Shown: piece by piece, positions 54,213 through 62,420 of the stretch
Position numbering within the stretch: position 1 is the stretch's first letter
Layout of the letters: every line of letters starts with the position of its first letter
DNA from: Alkalihalobacillus sp. LMS6
GTDB lineage: Bacteria; Bacillota; Bacilli; Bacillales; Bacillaceae_D
Length of the DNA: 64,000 bases
Direction: 5' to 3'
Assembly: GCF_024362765.1 (NCBI RefSeq)
Contig: NZ_CP093302.1
Location: 2,138,001 to 2,202,000 of the forward strand
Program-made: the position numbers and the translations under genes
Notes under the pieces: model-generated
What the model was told of the DNA's origin: nothing
What the model saw: only the letters and a program-made list of their open reading frames with translations
Databases searched by the model: none

Positions 54213-54446
54213 TTATACGTTGTTATTTATGTAGTCGACAACATCTTTAACCGTTGCAATTTTCTCTGCATCTTCATCAGCAATTTCCATGTCAAACTCA
54301 TCTTCGAGTTCCATCACAAGCTCCACCACATCAAGTGAGTCAGCTTTTAAGTCATCTTTAAATGACGCTTCAAGCGTTACTTCTGATTCTTCAACACCTA
54401 AACGGTCAACGACGATTTTCGTTACGCGCTCCATTACATCAGCCAC
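54213..54446 (-). CDS. acpP: Acyl carrier protein
   Basis: ACP carries fatty-acid intermediates on a phosphopantetheine arm attached to the Ser in [19 protein letters not shown]. With the GTG start chosen (AGAGGAGG eight bases upstream) the product is [20 protein letters not shown] and 77 residues, as in B. subtilis. A GTG three codons earlier overlaps the Shine-Dalgarno and is rejected. It has its own strong promoter. Confidence 0.96.
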   Translation of the reverse strand: MADVMERVTKIVVDRLGVEESEVTLEASFKDDLKADSLDVVELVMELEDEFDMEIADEDAEKIATVKDVVDYINNNV

Positions 54447-54482
54447 ACAAGTCACCTCCTCTCAAAAGTGTCAGCAAATGAA

Positions 54483-54511
54483 ATTGTACTGACACATCGA
54501 TTGCATGTCAA
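54483..54511 (-). promoter_or_regulatory. Strong sigma-A promoter of acpP
   Basis: Perfect -35 TTGACA, a 17-base spacer and TACAAT (five of six) on the minus strand. The -35 begins just past the fabG stop. It explains how ACP can be made in excess of the other enzymes of the operon. Confidence 0.9.
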
Positions 54512-54517
54512 CACATT

Positions 54518-55261
54518 TTATGGCATTGCCATCCCGCCATCGACGTGTAACGTTTGTCCAGTCATATAGGCAGCATCTTCACTTGCTAAAAAACGAACAA
54601 CACGAGCGACATCTTCTGGCTGACCAAGTTTCGCAAGTGGAATTTGGCCTAAGAGCGCATCCTTCGTATCGCCTTCTAGTTCATTTGTCATATCCGTTGT
54701 AATGAATCCTGGCGCCACCGCATTTACGAGAATATTCCTAGAAGCAAATTCTTTTGCCAATGTTTTTGTCAGACCAATTACTCCTGCTTTGGCAGCGACA
54801 TAATTCGCTTGACCAGGATTTCCTAACACTCCTACAACAGATGCGACATTAATAATCCGTCCAGACCGTTGTTTCATCATTTGACGGCTAACACCCTTCG
54901 CACAATGGAATACGCCTTTAAGGTTTATGGCTAATACCTCATCCCAATCTGATTCTTTCATACGCATCACTAAGTTGTCACGGGTAATCCCTGCGTTGTT
55001 AACAAGAATGTCAACAGAGCCAAAACGCGTAACGGTTTCTTTAATCATACCTTTTACCTCATCTTCAACCGCTACATTCGCTCGAATGGCCATTGCTTCT
55101 CGACCTAACGCGTTAATTTCACTTACAACTTCTTCAGCTTTCGCTTCATTTCCTGCAAAATTCACAACAATATTAGCGCCATTTTTCGCTAATTCTAGCG
55201 CGATCGCTTTTCCAATCCCTCTAGAAGCACCTGTTACAATTGCTGTTTGTCCAGTGAACAT
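54518..55261 (-). CDS. fabG: 3-oxoacyl-ACP reductase FabG
   Basis: NADPH-dependent reductase of type II fatty-acid synthesis. The short-chain dehydrogenase fold has [16 protein letters not shown] (cofactor), NNAG, and the catalytic Ser-Tyr-Lys in [24 protein letters not shown]. 247 residues. It follows fabD by one base and precedes acpP. Confidence 0.97.
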   Translation of the reverse strand: MFTGQTAIVTGASRGIGKAIALELAKNGANIVVNFAGNEAKAEEVVSEINALGREAMAIRANVAVEDEVKGMIKETVTRFGSVDILVNNAGITRDNLVMRMKESDWDEVLAINLKGVFHCAKGVSRQMMKQRSGRIINVASVVGVLGNPGQANYVAAKAGVIGLTKTLAKEFASRNILVNAVAPGFITTDMTNELEGDTKDALLGQIPLAKLGQPEDVARVVRFLASEDAAYMTGQTLHVDGGMAMP

Positions 55262-55262
55262 G

Positions 55263-56204
55263 TTATTCCCCTTTCAGCACCTCAACGACTTTATTAAACG
55301 ATGCTTCGTCATTCACCGCATACGCTTGTACATCACGGTTTATTTTTTTTACTAATCCAGTTAAAACATTGCCAGCTCCGATTTCAATAAACGTTTGAAC
55401 ACCTAAATCAATCATCCGCTGAATGCTTTCTTCAAACCGGACCGGAGAATACAACTGCTCAGCAAGAAGCGCTCGAATGACTTCCGGCGCGTGAACCACG
55501 TCAGCGGTCACGTTTGCGACAACAGGCACCATTGGCATCGTAATTGTAGCACGATGTAAATTTGCTTCAAATTGTTCTGCTGCAGGCTTCATTAATGAAG
55601 AGTGAAATGGACCACTTACAGCAAGTGGGAGCGCTCGTCTTGCCCCTTTTTCTTTAGCAAGCGCACTTGCTTGTTGAATTCCTTCCGCTGTCCCAGACAA
55701 CACAATTTGACCAGGGCAGTTTAAATTTGCAAGATCAACGACTTCCCCGCCGTCTGTCACTTCCGCACAAATAGACTGTAGCGTCTCTTGATCAAGTCCT
55801 AGCACCGCCACCATAGCGCCTTGACCATTTGGAACAGCTTGCTCCATTAATGTTCCTCGCTCGTGCACAAGCACAACCGCTTCTTCAAACGATATCGCGT
55901 CACTCGCAACAAGAGCTGCGTATTCCCCTAAACTGTGTCCTGCCACATAATCTGGTTGAATGCCTTGCTCATGAAATAATTGCAGAACTGCCGTGCTCAT
56001 CGTTACAAGGGCAGGTTGCGCATAAGCAGTTTGTTTTAAAGTCTCTTCAGGACCTTCTTTCATTAACTCTCGCAACGAAAAGCCTAGCGCCTGATCTGCT
56101 TGTTCCACAATCGCGTTAGCTCGTTCGTTGGATGAAAAAAATTCCGTTCCCATGCCAACTTTTTGCGAGCCTTGACCAGGAAATAAAAACGCAACCTTAC
56201 TCAT
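55263..56204 (-). CDS. fabD: Malonyl-CoA:ACP transacylase FabD
   Basis: Moves malonyl groups from CoA to [18 protein letters not shown] at the start, the nucleophile Ser in [13 protein letters not shown] (about residue 89), and the catalytic His in [16 protein letters not shown]. The ATG used has AGGAGG eight bases upstream and overlaps plsX by 8 bases; the longer frame lies inside plsX and lacks homology. 313 residues. Confidence 0.96.
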   Translation of the reverse strand: MSKVAFLFPGQGSQKVGMGTEFFSSNERANAIVEQADQALGFSLRELMKEGPEETLKQTAYAQPALVTMSTAVLQLFHEQGIQPDYVAGHSLGEYAALVASDAISFEEAVVLVHERGTLMEQAVPNGQGAMVAVLGLDQETLQSICAEVTDGGEVVDLANLNCPGQIVLSGTAEGIQQASALAKEKGARRALPLAVSGPFHSSLMKPAAEQFEANLHRATITMPMVPVVANVTADVVHAPEVIRALLAEQLYSPVRFEESIQRMIDLGVQTFIEIGAGNVLTGLVKKINRDVQAYAVNDEASFNKVVEVLKGE

Positions 56205-57201
56205 GTTCAGACCTCCTATTTGCTGTGATATTCGCTTCAACGACGGAAACAACGTCTTGATCGACCATAAGCTTGGCTTGGCGTATTGCATGGAAGAACG
56301 CATTTGCATCTGAAGAACCATGTGCTTTTATCACAGGTGCTTTTAAGCCAAACAAACCTGCACCACCGTATTCGGAGTAATCCATTTTGTTTTTTAATCC
56401 TGTTAATTTCGGCTTTAACACACCCGCCGCAAGCTTTGCTGAAAATGAACTCGTTAATTCTGATTTCAACATTGAAAACAGCATTTTCGCTGTTCCTTCA
56501 ATGGTTTTTAAGACTAAATTTCCTGAAAAGCCATCGCAGACAACGACATCACAGACACCGTCTAGTAAGTCTCTAGCTTCAACGTTCCCTACAAAATGAA
56601 GCGAACTTTCATCTAGTAGTTTATACGCTTCTTTTGTTAGTTCTGTTCCTTTTCCTGCTTCGGTACCGACATTTAAAAGACCAATGCGCGGCTGCTCCAC
56701 CTGATGAATTTTTTGCATATAGGCATCTCCAATAACCGCATATTGAAGAAGGTGTTCAGGTTTCGCTTCCATATTCGCACCAACATCTAAAAGCAAAAAG
56801 CCGTTACCATTTTTAGTCGGCAGCATTGGAGATAGCGCTGGACGATCAATGCCGTTTTGCCGTCCAACATAAAGTAAGCCCGCCGTCATCAAGGCACCTG
56901 TATTTCCAGATGAAATGGCAGCACTTGCACGATTTTGCTTTACTTCATTCACTGCTAACACCATTGAAGCATCTTTTTTTCGACGAACAGCTGTTGTCGG
57001 TTTATCTGTATCTAAGATCGACTCTACTGTATGCATAATCGTTATTTGTTTGTTCACTTCAGATAAGAGAGGCTTTATTTTTTCCTCATCGCCAATTAAC
57101 GTTACCTCAAGGTCGCTGAATTCTTTCACCGCTCGAATAGCGGCATCTACTTGTGCTTTCGGGGCGTGATCGCCACCCATTGCATCAATTGCTATTCTCA
57201 T
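56197..57201 (-). CDS. plsX: Phosphate acyltransferase PlsX
   Basis: Makes acyl-phosphate from acyl-ACP for phospholipid synthesis. [47 protein letters not shown] and [16 protein letters not shown] are family signatures. The ATG used begins two bases after the fapR stop with AAAAGGG upstream. 334 residues. Member of the FapR regulon. Confidence 0.97.
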   Translation of the reverse strand: MRIAIDAMGGDHAPKAQVDAAIRAVKEFSDLEVTLIGDEEKIKPLLSEVNKQITIMHTVESILDTDKPTTAVRRKKDASMVLAVNEVKQNRASAAISSGNTGALMTAGLLYVGRQNGIDRPALSPMLPTKNGNGFLLLDVGANMEAKPEHLLQYAVIGDAYMQKIHQVEQPRIGLLNVGTEAGKGTELTKEAYKLLDESSLHFVGNVEARDLLDGVCDVVVCDGFSGNLVLKTIEGTAKMLFSMLKSELTSSFSAKLAAGVLKPKLTGLKNKMDYSEYGGAGLFGLKAPVIKAHGSSDANAFFHAIRQAKLMVDQDVVSVVEANITANRRSEHE

Positions 57202-57203
57202 GA

Positions 57204-57776
57204 TCAATCGCCCTTTTCTTCCGATTCTACTTGCTTAAACATAAAAAATTCACCATCAAATACGATTTCTTGATTCACTTTACTCGTAACGGTGACTTTC
57301 GTTCGTTCACCTTGGGTTTCCTTCACTTCCGCTTTTGCAATTACTCGCTCCCCTAGCCGAACAGGGCGTCTAAAATGAATATCTGCTTTAGCTGTTAATA
57401 CAAGCTCATTATTCATTAACGCAACTGCTAATGAATTGGCTTGCGCAAATAAGTGATGGCCACGAGCAATTCCATTACGGGCAAATACGTGCTCTTCATT
57501 CACTTCAAAAATTGATATCGCTTGTTTCTCTAAAACAAGATCAATAATTTCACCAATGATTTCATCTGGGGATAACGAGATGACCGTATCCCGATGCTGG
57601 TAGGCAACATCTTTAATGCGCTCTCGTAATTCCGGAATGTTTTTTTCCATTCGATCTAAACGTATGGTTTGAATACTAACGGAAAAATGCTCAGATAAGG
57701 CTTCATCTGTCATAAATGGATTTTCATTTAGCAGTTTGGTAAGTTGTACTTGCCGTTCCTTTTTCTTTATTCGCAT
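57204..57776 (-). CDS. fapR: Malonyl-CoA-responsive lipid regulator FapR
   Basis: FapR represses fatty-acid and phospholipid genes and is released by malonyl-CoA. The N-terminal DeoR-like helix-turn-helix reads [21 protein letters not shown] (residues about 22-42); the C-terminal hot-dog domain holds [20 protein letters not shown] with the malonyl-CoA site. 190 residues. It heads fapR-plsX-fabD-fabG and has its operator right upstream. Confidence 0.96.
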   Translation of the reverse strand: MRIKKKERQVQLTKLLNENPFMTDEALSEHFSVSIQTIRLDRMEKNIPELRERIKDVAYQHRDTVISLSPDEIIGEIIDLVLEKQAISIFEVNEEHVFARNGIARGHHLFAQANSLAVALMNNELVLTAKADIHFRRPVRLGERVIAKAEVKETQGERTKVTVTSKVNQEIVFDGEFFMFKQVESEEKGD

Positions 57777-57815
57777 CGTTCGTTACTCCATCCATCTGTC
57801 TATCTATCATTTATA

Positions 57816-57835
57816 TTATGACTAGGTACTAAGAC
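57816..57835 (-). promoter_or_regulatory. fapR: FapR operator upstream of fapR
   Basis: On the minus strand TTAGTACCTAGTCAT stands within TCTTAGTACCTAGTCATAAT, close to the FapR site of B. subtilis (TTAGTACCT core with an imperfect dyad). It lies at the expected transcription start just after the -10, fitting autorepression. Confidence 0.8.
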
Positions 57836-57836
57836 T

Positions 57837-57865
57837 AGTATAAAGTTCTTTTCGATTTCATTCAA
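57837..57865 (-). promoter_or_regulatory. Sigma-A promoter of fapR-plsX-fabD-fabG
   Basis: TTGAAT, a 17-base spacer and TATACT on the minus strand. The -35 lies just downstream of the recG stop, and the FapR operator begins next to the -10. Confidence 0.8.
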
Positions 57866-57868
57866 GTC

Positions 57869-59914
57869 TTAATCAATTTTTTCTCCAGTGTAAGCGCCTA
57901 CCCTGTTTAAATAGGTAGCTAAATGGATATATTCAGGATCTTGCTCTAACACATTTGAACGAATAATGACGTCTGCATCTTGACGAGCTGTTTCAAGGGT
58001 TCGATAATCATGAACCACGTCTGCTAGTTTGAAATCTGGCAATCCGCTCTGTTTTGAGCCGAAAAAGTCCCCAGGGCCACGAAGCTCTAAATCCCTTTCG
58101 GATAGCTCAAATCCATCTGTCGTTTCAGTCATGATGCGCATTCGCTCTTTTCCTACTTCAGATTTCGGTTTCGCTACTAGTATACATGTTGATTGTGCTT
58201 CTCCACGACCAACTCGACCTCTTAATTGGTGTAGTTGCGCAAGCCCAAATCGATCTGCGTCATAAATGACCATGACCGTCGCATTTGGCACATTTACACC
58301 TACTTCAACAACGGTTGTAGACACAAGTAATTGTGTTTCATTTTTTGCAAAAGCATTCATAACCTCGTCTTTTTCCGCTGCTGACAAACGTCCGTGCATC
58401 AAACCAACGTTAACAGCCCCATCATAGTGCTGCGCCAACATCGTATGTAGATCAATCGCATTTTGCACATCAAGTTTTTCTGATTCCTCTATAAGCGGAC
58501 TAATCACATACGCTTGATATCCAGCCTTTATTTCTTTTTCAATAAACGTTAACACACGCTCAAATAAATCATGGTTGACCCAATATGTTTCAATTGGCTT
58601 TCGTCCAGCTGGAAGTTCATTAAGCACAGACACGTCCATATCGCCGAAGACAGATATCGCAAGCGTTCTTGGAATTGGAGTTGCTGTCATGAATAAAACA
58701 TCGGGGCTTTCTCCTTTTTGACGCAACACCCTTCTCTGTTCAACTCCAAAACGGTGCTGTTCATCTGTAATCACAAGACCGAGCGCATTAAAAGAAACAT
58801 CGTCTTGAATAAGTGCGTGCGTTCCGACGACAATATCAACATCGCCAGAGGCAATATGTTCAAGTAAATGCGTACGTTTTTTGCCTTTCACCGATCCCGC
58901 TAAAAGGGCGACAGTAATGCCTAGTGGTTCAAACCAATCTACAAGAGACTTAGCATGTTGCTCTGCTAAAATTTCCGTTGGTGCCATCAGCGCACTTTGC
59001 GAACCAGCTTTGACCACTGCATACATACAAGCTGCCGCAACCGCGGTTTTACCTGATCCTACATCCCCTTGCAATAAACGATTCATCCGGTAAGGAGATG
59101 CGATGTCTGTTAAAATGTCCTTCACTGCTTGATCTTGTGCACCGGTTAATGTAAATGGCAATCTTTCTAAAAATGGGGTGATGTGTTCATGATGAACATC
59201 CAAACGTTTACCTGATTGCAGTTCTCGATTCATCTGCTTAAATACGCGCATGCGGAGCTGGAAATATAAGAGTTCTTCATAAACATATCGTCGTCTTGCC
59301 TGCTTTACTTTTTCTGGATGCAGCGGGTGATGGAGATGACGGATTGTTTCACTTTTATTCATCAATTTGTAGCGTTCCCGTATCGATAAAGGGAGTGGTT
59401 CTACCAAGTGATCCGCATAAGTATCTAAAGCTACTTTTATCCAGCGCTGTAATTGTTTACTTGAAATCGTGCTCGTTGCGTGATAAACAGGCTCTACATT
59501 TCCTTCTCGCTCTACTTCACCAAATTTAAGCTCGTTTCCTGTGATCGTTAATCGATGCGCATCCCATTTCCCGGTTACAGTGACTGGTGCCTGCACAGTT
59601 ATCTTTGATTTTAAAAAAGCACGATTAAAGAAAATAACTTGTACAAGCACGCCATCCACGACCATTCGAAACGATAAACGGTTTTTTTTCTTTCCAAAAT
59701 AACGAACAGACGGTTCATTTTGAACAGTACCGACCATCGTGACGCGCTCTTCATGCGCTACATCTGTTGGTGATTTTAACGAGTAATCTTCATATCGAAA
59801 TGGAAAAAATTCCAAAAGGTCTTGGACCGAATATATTCCAAGACCTCCCAAAGCTTTTGCGCTTTCTTCCCCAATTCCTTTTACAGTGTCTACACGTAGC
59901 TTTGTTAAATCCAC
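57869..59914 (-). CDS. recG: ATP-dependent DNA helicase RecG
   Basis: RecG reverses stalled forks and processes Holliday junctions. The wedge (OB) domain is near residues 50-150; helicase motifs include LLQGDVGSGKTAVAAACMY (I), ITDEQHRFGVEQR (II, DEQH), MTATPIPRTLAISVFG (III), and HQLRGRVGRGEAQS (VI). 681 residues. It starts at a GTG sharing one base with the sdaAA stop (TAGTG), a coupled arrangement with only a weak Shine-Dalgarno. Confidence 0.96.
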   Translation of the reverse strand: MDLTKLRVDTVKGIGEESAKALGGLGIYSVQDLLEFFPFRYEDYSLKSPTDVAHEERVTMVGTVQNEPSVRYFGKKKNRLSFRMVVDGVLVQVIFFNRAFLKSKITVQAPVTVTGKWDAHRLTITGNELKFGEVEREGNVEPVYHATSTISSKQLQRWIKVALDTYADHLVEPLPLSIRERYKLMNKSETIRHLHHPLHPEKVKQARRRYVYEELLYFQLRMRVFKQMNRELQSGKRLDVHHEHITPFLERLPFTLTGAQDQAVKDILTDIASPYRMNRLLQGDVGSGKTAVAAACMYAVVKAGSQSALMAPTEILAEQHAKSLVDWFEPLGITVALLAGSVKGKKRTHLLEHIASGDVDIVVGTHALIQDDVSFNALGLVITDEQHRFGVEQRRVLRQKGESPDVLFMTATPIPRTLAISVFGDMDVSVLNELPAGRKPIETYWVNHDLFERVLTFIEKEIKAGYQAYVISPLIEESEKLDVQNAIDLHTMLAQHYDGAVNVGLMHGRLSAAEKDEVMNAFAKNETQLLVSTTVVEVGVNVPNATVMVIYDADRFGLAQLHQLRGRVGRGEAQSTCILVAKPKSEVGKERMRIMTETTDGFELSERDLELRGPGDFFGSKQSGLPDFKLADVVHDYRTLETARQDADVIIRSNVLEQDPEYIHLATYLNRVGAYTGEKID

Positions 59915-60807
59915 TAGTCTCGTTCAGCTGTCTTTCCGAATACAGCTGCCTCCAAACGGCGTCCTGTCGGTGTTGCTGCAAGGCCACCTTCACCAGTTTC
60001 TCTTAGAGATTCGGGCATTGTTTGACCAATTCGATACATTGCTTCAATTACTTCATCACACGGAATTCGACTTTCAATCCCAGCTAGCGCCATATCCGCA
60101 GCAGTAATTGCTAGAGACGCACCAGCTGCATTTCGTTTCACGCAAGGCACTTCAACTAGCCCAGCAACAGGATCACACACAAGCCCGAGCATATTTTTCA
60201 AGGCAATCGCCATCGCATGAGCAGATTGTTTAGGCGTCCCACCAGCTAATTCTACTAAAGCAGCGGACGCCATCCCAGTCGCCGACCCTACTTCCGCTTG
60301 ACATCCACCAGCAGCACCAGAGATCGATGCATTGTTTGCGACAACAAAGCCAAACGCGCCACTTGTAAAAAGAAACGCAAGCTTCTGTTCTTCAGTCGGG
60401 TTTAATTTCCCTTCAACTCCAAATAGCACCCCCGGTACGACCCCAGCTGACCCGGCAGTAGGCGTTGCACAAATCGTTCCCATTGCTGCGTTCACTTCAT
60501 TGGTTGCCATCGCATTCGCAACAGCAAGAAGAGTCGTCTCTCCTCCAATAAACTGCCCTTTACGAATATATTCTGCAAGTTTTTTGCCGTCACCACCGGT
60601 TAAACCAGAAACAGATACAACATCTTCTTCAATTCCTCGTTTAGAGGCAGCTTCCATCGTCTCAAGATTCACCCGCATTTTAGATAAAATGTCTTCTCTG
60701 GATTTTCCAGTGACTTCAATTTCTTGCTGAATCATCGCTTCGGAAATGGAACACTGCTTCTCTTCTGTTAGAGCAAGCAATTCTGATACGTTACGAAACA
60801 TATCCAT
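59914..60807 (-). CDS. sdaAA: L-serine dehydratase alpha subunit
   Basis: Iron-sulfur enzyme converting L-serine to pyruvate and ammonia. Conserved glycine/serine blocks CATPTAGSAGVVPGVLFG and SISGAAGGCQAEVGSATGMAS, and CDPVAGLVEVPCVKRNA provide the cluster cysteines. 297 residues. It follows sdaAB with 7 bases between and is coupled to recG. Confidence 0.96.
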   Translation of the reverse strand: MDMFRNVSELLALTEEKQCSISEAMIQQEIEVTGKSREDILSKMRVNLETMEAASKRGIEEDVVSVSGLTGGDGKKLAEYIRKGQFIGGETTLLAVANAMATNEVNAAMGTICATPTAGSAGVVPGVLFGVEGKLNPTEEQKLAFLFTSGAFGFVVANNASISGAAGGCQAEVGSATGMASAALVELAGGTPKQSAHAMAIALKNMLGLVCDPVAGLVEVPCVKRNAAGASLAITAADMALAGIESRIPCDEVIEAMYRIGQTMPESLRETGEGGLAATPTGRRLEAAVFGKTAERD

Positions 60808-60814
60808 TCCCTCC

Positions 60815-61477
60815 TTAATCGTGTATTTTCGTTACATGTGTAATATTTGGTAAATTTTCTAACGGTTCAAGAATGGAAGCATCCACATTTTGATCGACTT
60901 CAATCACCATTAGCGCTTGTTCGCCTTTTTCTTTTCGTGACACTTCCATATGGCCGATATTTAACTCGTGTTTTGCGAGCAAATTGCTGACAGCAGCAAT
61001 CACCCCGTAGCGGTCTTGATGAACAACGAGAATAGCAGGGTGATTACCAGATAAGCGAAGAACAAAGCCATTTAATTCAATGATCTCGATCTTTCCTCCA
61101 CCAATGGATACACCAACAAGCTCAAACGTCTCATCCTCTTTATAAAGTTTAATTCGGACCGTATTTGGATGATGATCAATCTGGCCTTCTTCAAAAATGG
61201 AAACGGTTAAATTTGCTCGTTCTGCTTCTTTGTACGCTTCTCGAATCCGCTCATCATCGGTTTCATAATCAAGTAATCCTCCAATAACCGCTACATCCGT
61301 GCCGTGTCCTTTATACGTTTTGGCAAACGAACCATAAAAATGCAAATCAGCATGATCAGGCTGCTTTCCAAATAGCGTTCGCGCTACTTTTCCAATTCGA
61401 GCGGCTCCGGCTGTATGTGAACTTGATGGTCCAATCATCACCGGTCCAATAATATCAAAAACCGTTCTATATTTCAT
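60815..61477 (-). CDS. sdaAB: L-serine dehydratase beta subunit
   Basis: The partner of SdaAA. MKYRTVFDIIGPVMIGPSSS with HTAGAARIGK is diagnostic of the beta domain; a C-terminal ACT domain (HPAILVVHQDRYGVIAAVSN) probably senses serine. 220 residues. TGGAGGG is upstream of the ATG. It is the first gene after the degV terminator. Confidence 0.96.
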   Translation of the reverse strand: MKYRTVFDIIGPVMIGPSSSHTAGAARIGKVARTLFGKQPDHADLHFYGSFAKTYKGHGTDVAVIGGLLDYETDDERIREAYKEAERANLTVSIFEEGQIDHHPNTVRIKLYKEDETFELVGVSIGGGKIEIIELNGFVLRLSGNHPAILVVHQDRYGVIAAVSNLLAKHELNIGHMEVSRKEKGEQALMVIEVDQNVDASILEPLENLPNITHVTKIHD

Positions 61478-61499
61478 TTTTCAATCCCTCCAGCAATCG

Positions 61500-61542
61500 A
61501 ACGAAAAGGTTGCCATCAATGACAGTTGGCAACCTTCTCGTT
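61500..61542 (-). terminator. Terminator after degV
   Basis: AACGAGAAGGTTGCC pairs with GGCAACCTTTTCGTT (15 bp, one G-T) around a 13-base loop. The degV stop codon overlaps the first arm. The T run after it on the minus strand is short. Confidence 0.8.
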
Positions 61543-62401
61543 AATTTGGATCTACATTTGTCATTGATAAAGAAACCGTTCCTGGTCCAACATGGGCTCC
61601 AATTACAGCTCCAATTTCAGTTATGACCACTGATTCAACGTTAAATTCTTGTTTTACATCTTCAGCTAATGCTTGTGCAAGTTCTTCATTAACGGCATGA
61701 GAAATGCCAACTTGGACGAGATTCTCACCAAATTGATCGTGTAAAAGCGTCATTAATCGCGACACCGCTTTTTTCTGTCCACGAACTTTTTCATGCGGAT
61801 ACACTTCTCCTTCAGACGTTAATGAAAGAATTGGCTTCATTTTTAAAAGAGAACCGAGTAAAGCTGATGCTTTGCCAATCCGCCCATTTTTTTGAAGGAA
61901 TTCAAGTGTATCAACCATAAAATAAACGGTTGCATCATTAAGAAGTTGATCGAGACGAGCTTGACAAGTCTTTAAATCTGCTCCTTGTGCAGCTAGTCGC
62001 GCTACTTCTACCACAACGATTCCAATCGCGTACGAAGCACGCTTTGAATCGTATACGTGAATGGATAGTTCATCTGCTAACGCATCTTTTGCAATAAGGG
62101 CCGCTTGCGTCGTTCCGCTCATTTTTGAAGAAAGATGAATCGACAAAATCTCAGTTGTCTCGTCCGTCGCGATCGACCGATATAAGTCTTCAAATTGTTG
62201 CGGAGAAGGCTGTGATGTTTTTGGCATCACGTCTGTTTCTTTTAAGCGTTTGTAGAATTCACTAGGATGTAAGGTTACACCGTCTTCAAATTGCTCATCA
62301 CCAAAATGAACGTTTAACGGAATGACAGATATCCCTAATTGCTCAACGAGTTCATTTGGGATATCTGCTGTTGAGTCGGTCACAACTTTTACTTTCGCCA
62401 T
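61541..62401 (-). CDS. degV: DegV family fatty-acid-binding protein
   Basis: DegV (FakB-type) proteins hold a fatty acid for phosphorylation by FakA. VKVVTDSTADIPNEL, LSSKMSGTTQAALIAK, YDSKRASYAIGI and FLQKNGRIGKASALLG are typical. I used the ATG giving MAKVKVV, with GGGAGGG upstream; 286 residues. It lies directly downstream of fakA, which supports a working FakA-FakB pair. Confidence 0.93.
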   Translation of the reverse strand: MAKVKVVTDSTADIPNELVEQLGISVIPLNVHFGDEQFEDGVTLHPSEFYKRLKETDVMPKTSQPSPQQFEDLYRSIATDETTEILSIHLSSKMSGTTQAALIAKDALADELSIHVYDSKRASYAIGIVVVEVARLAAQGADLKTCQARLDQLLNDATVYFMVDTLEFLQKNGRIGKASALLGSLLKMKPILSLTSEGEVYPHEKVRGQKKAVSRLMTLLHDQFGENLVQVGISHAVNEELAQALAEDVKQEFNVESVVITEIGAVIGAHVGPGTVSLSMTNVDPN

Positions 62402-62420
62402 TGCATTCCCTCCCATTTCG

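Noticed and set aside
56205-56321. 39-residue extension of FabD
   Set aside because: It lies in plsX coding sequence in another frame; the family starts at [12 protein letters not shown] after AGGAGG.
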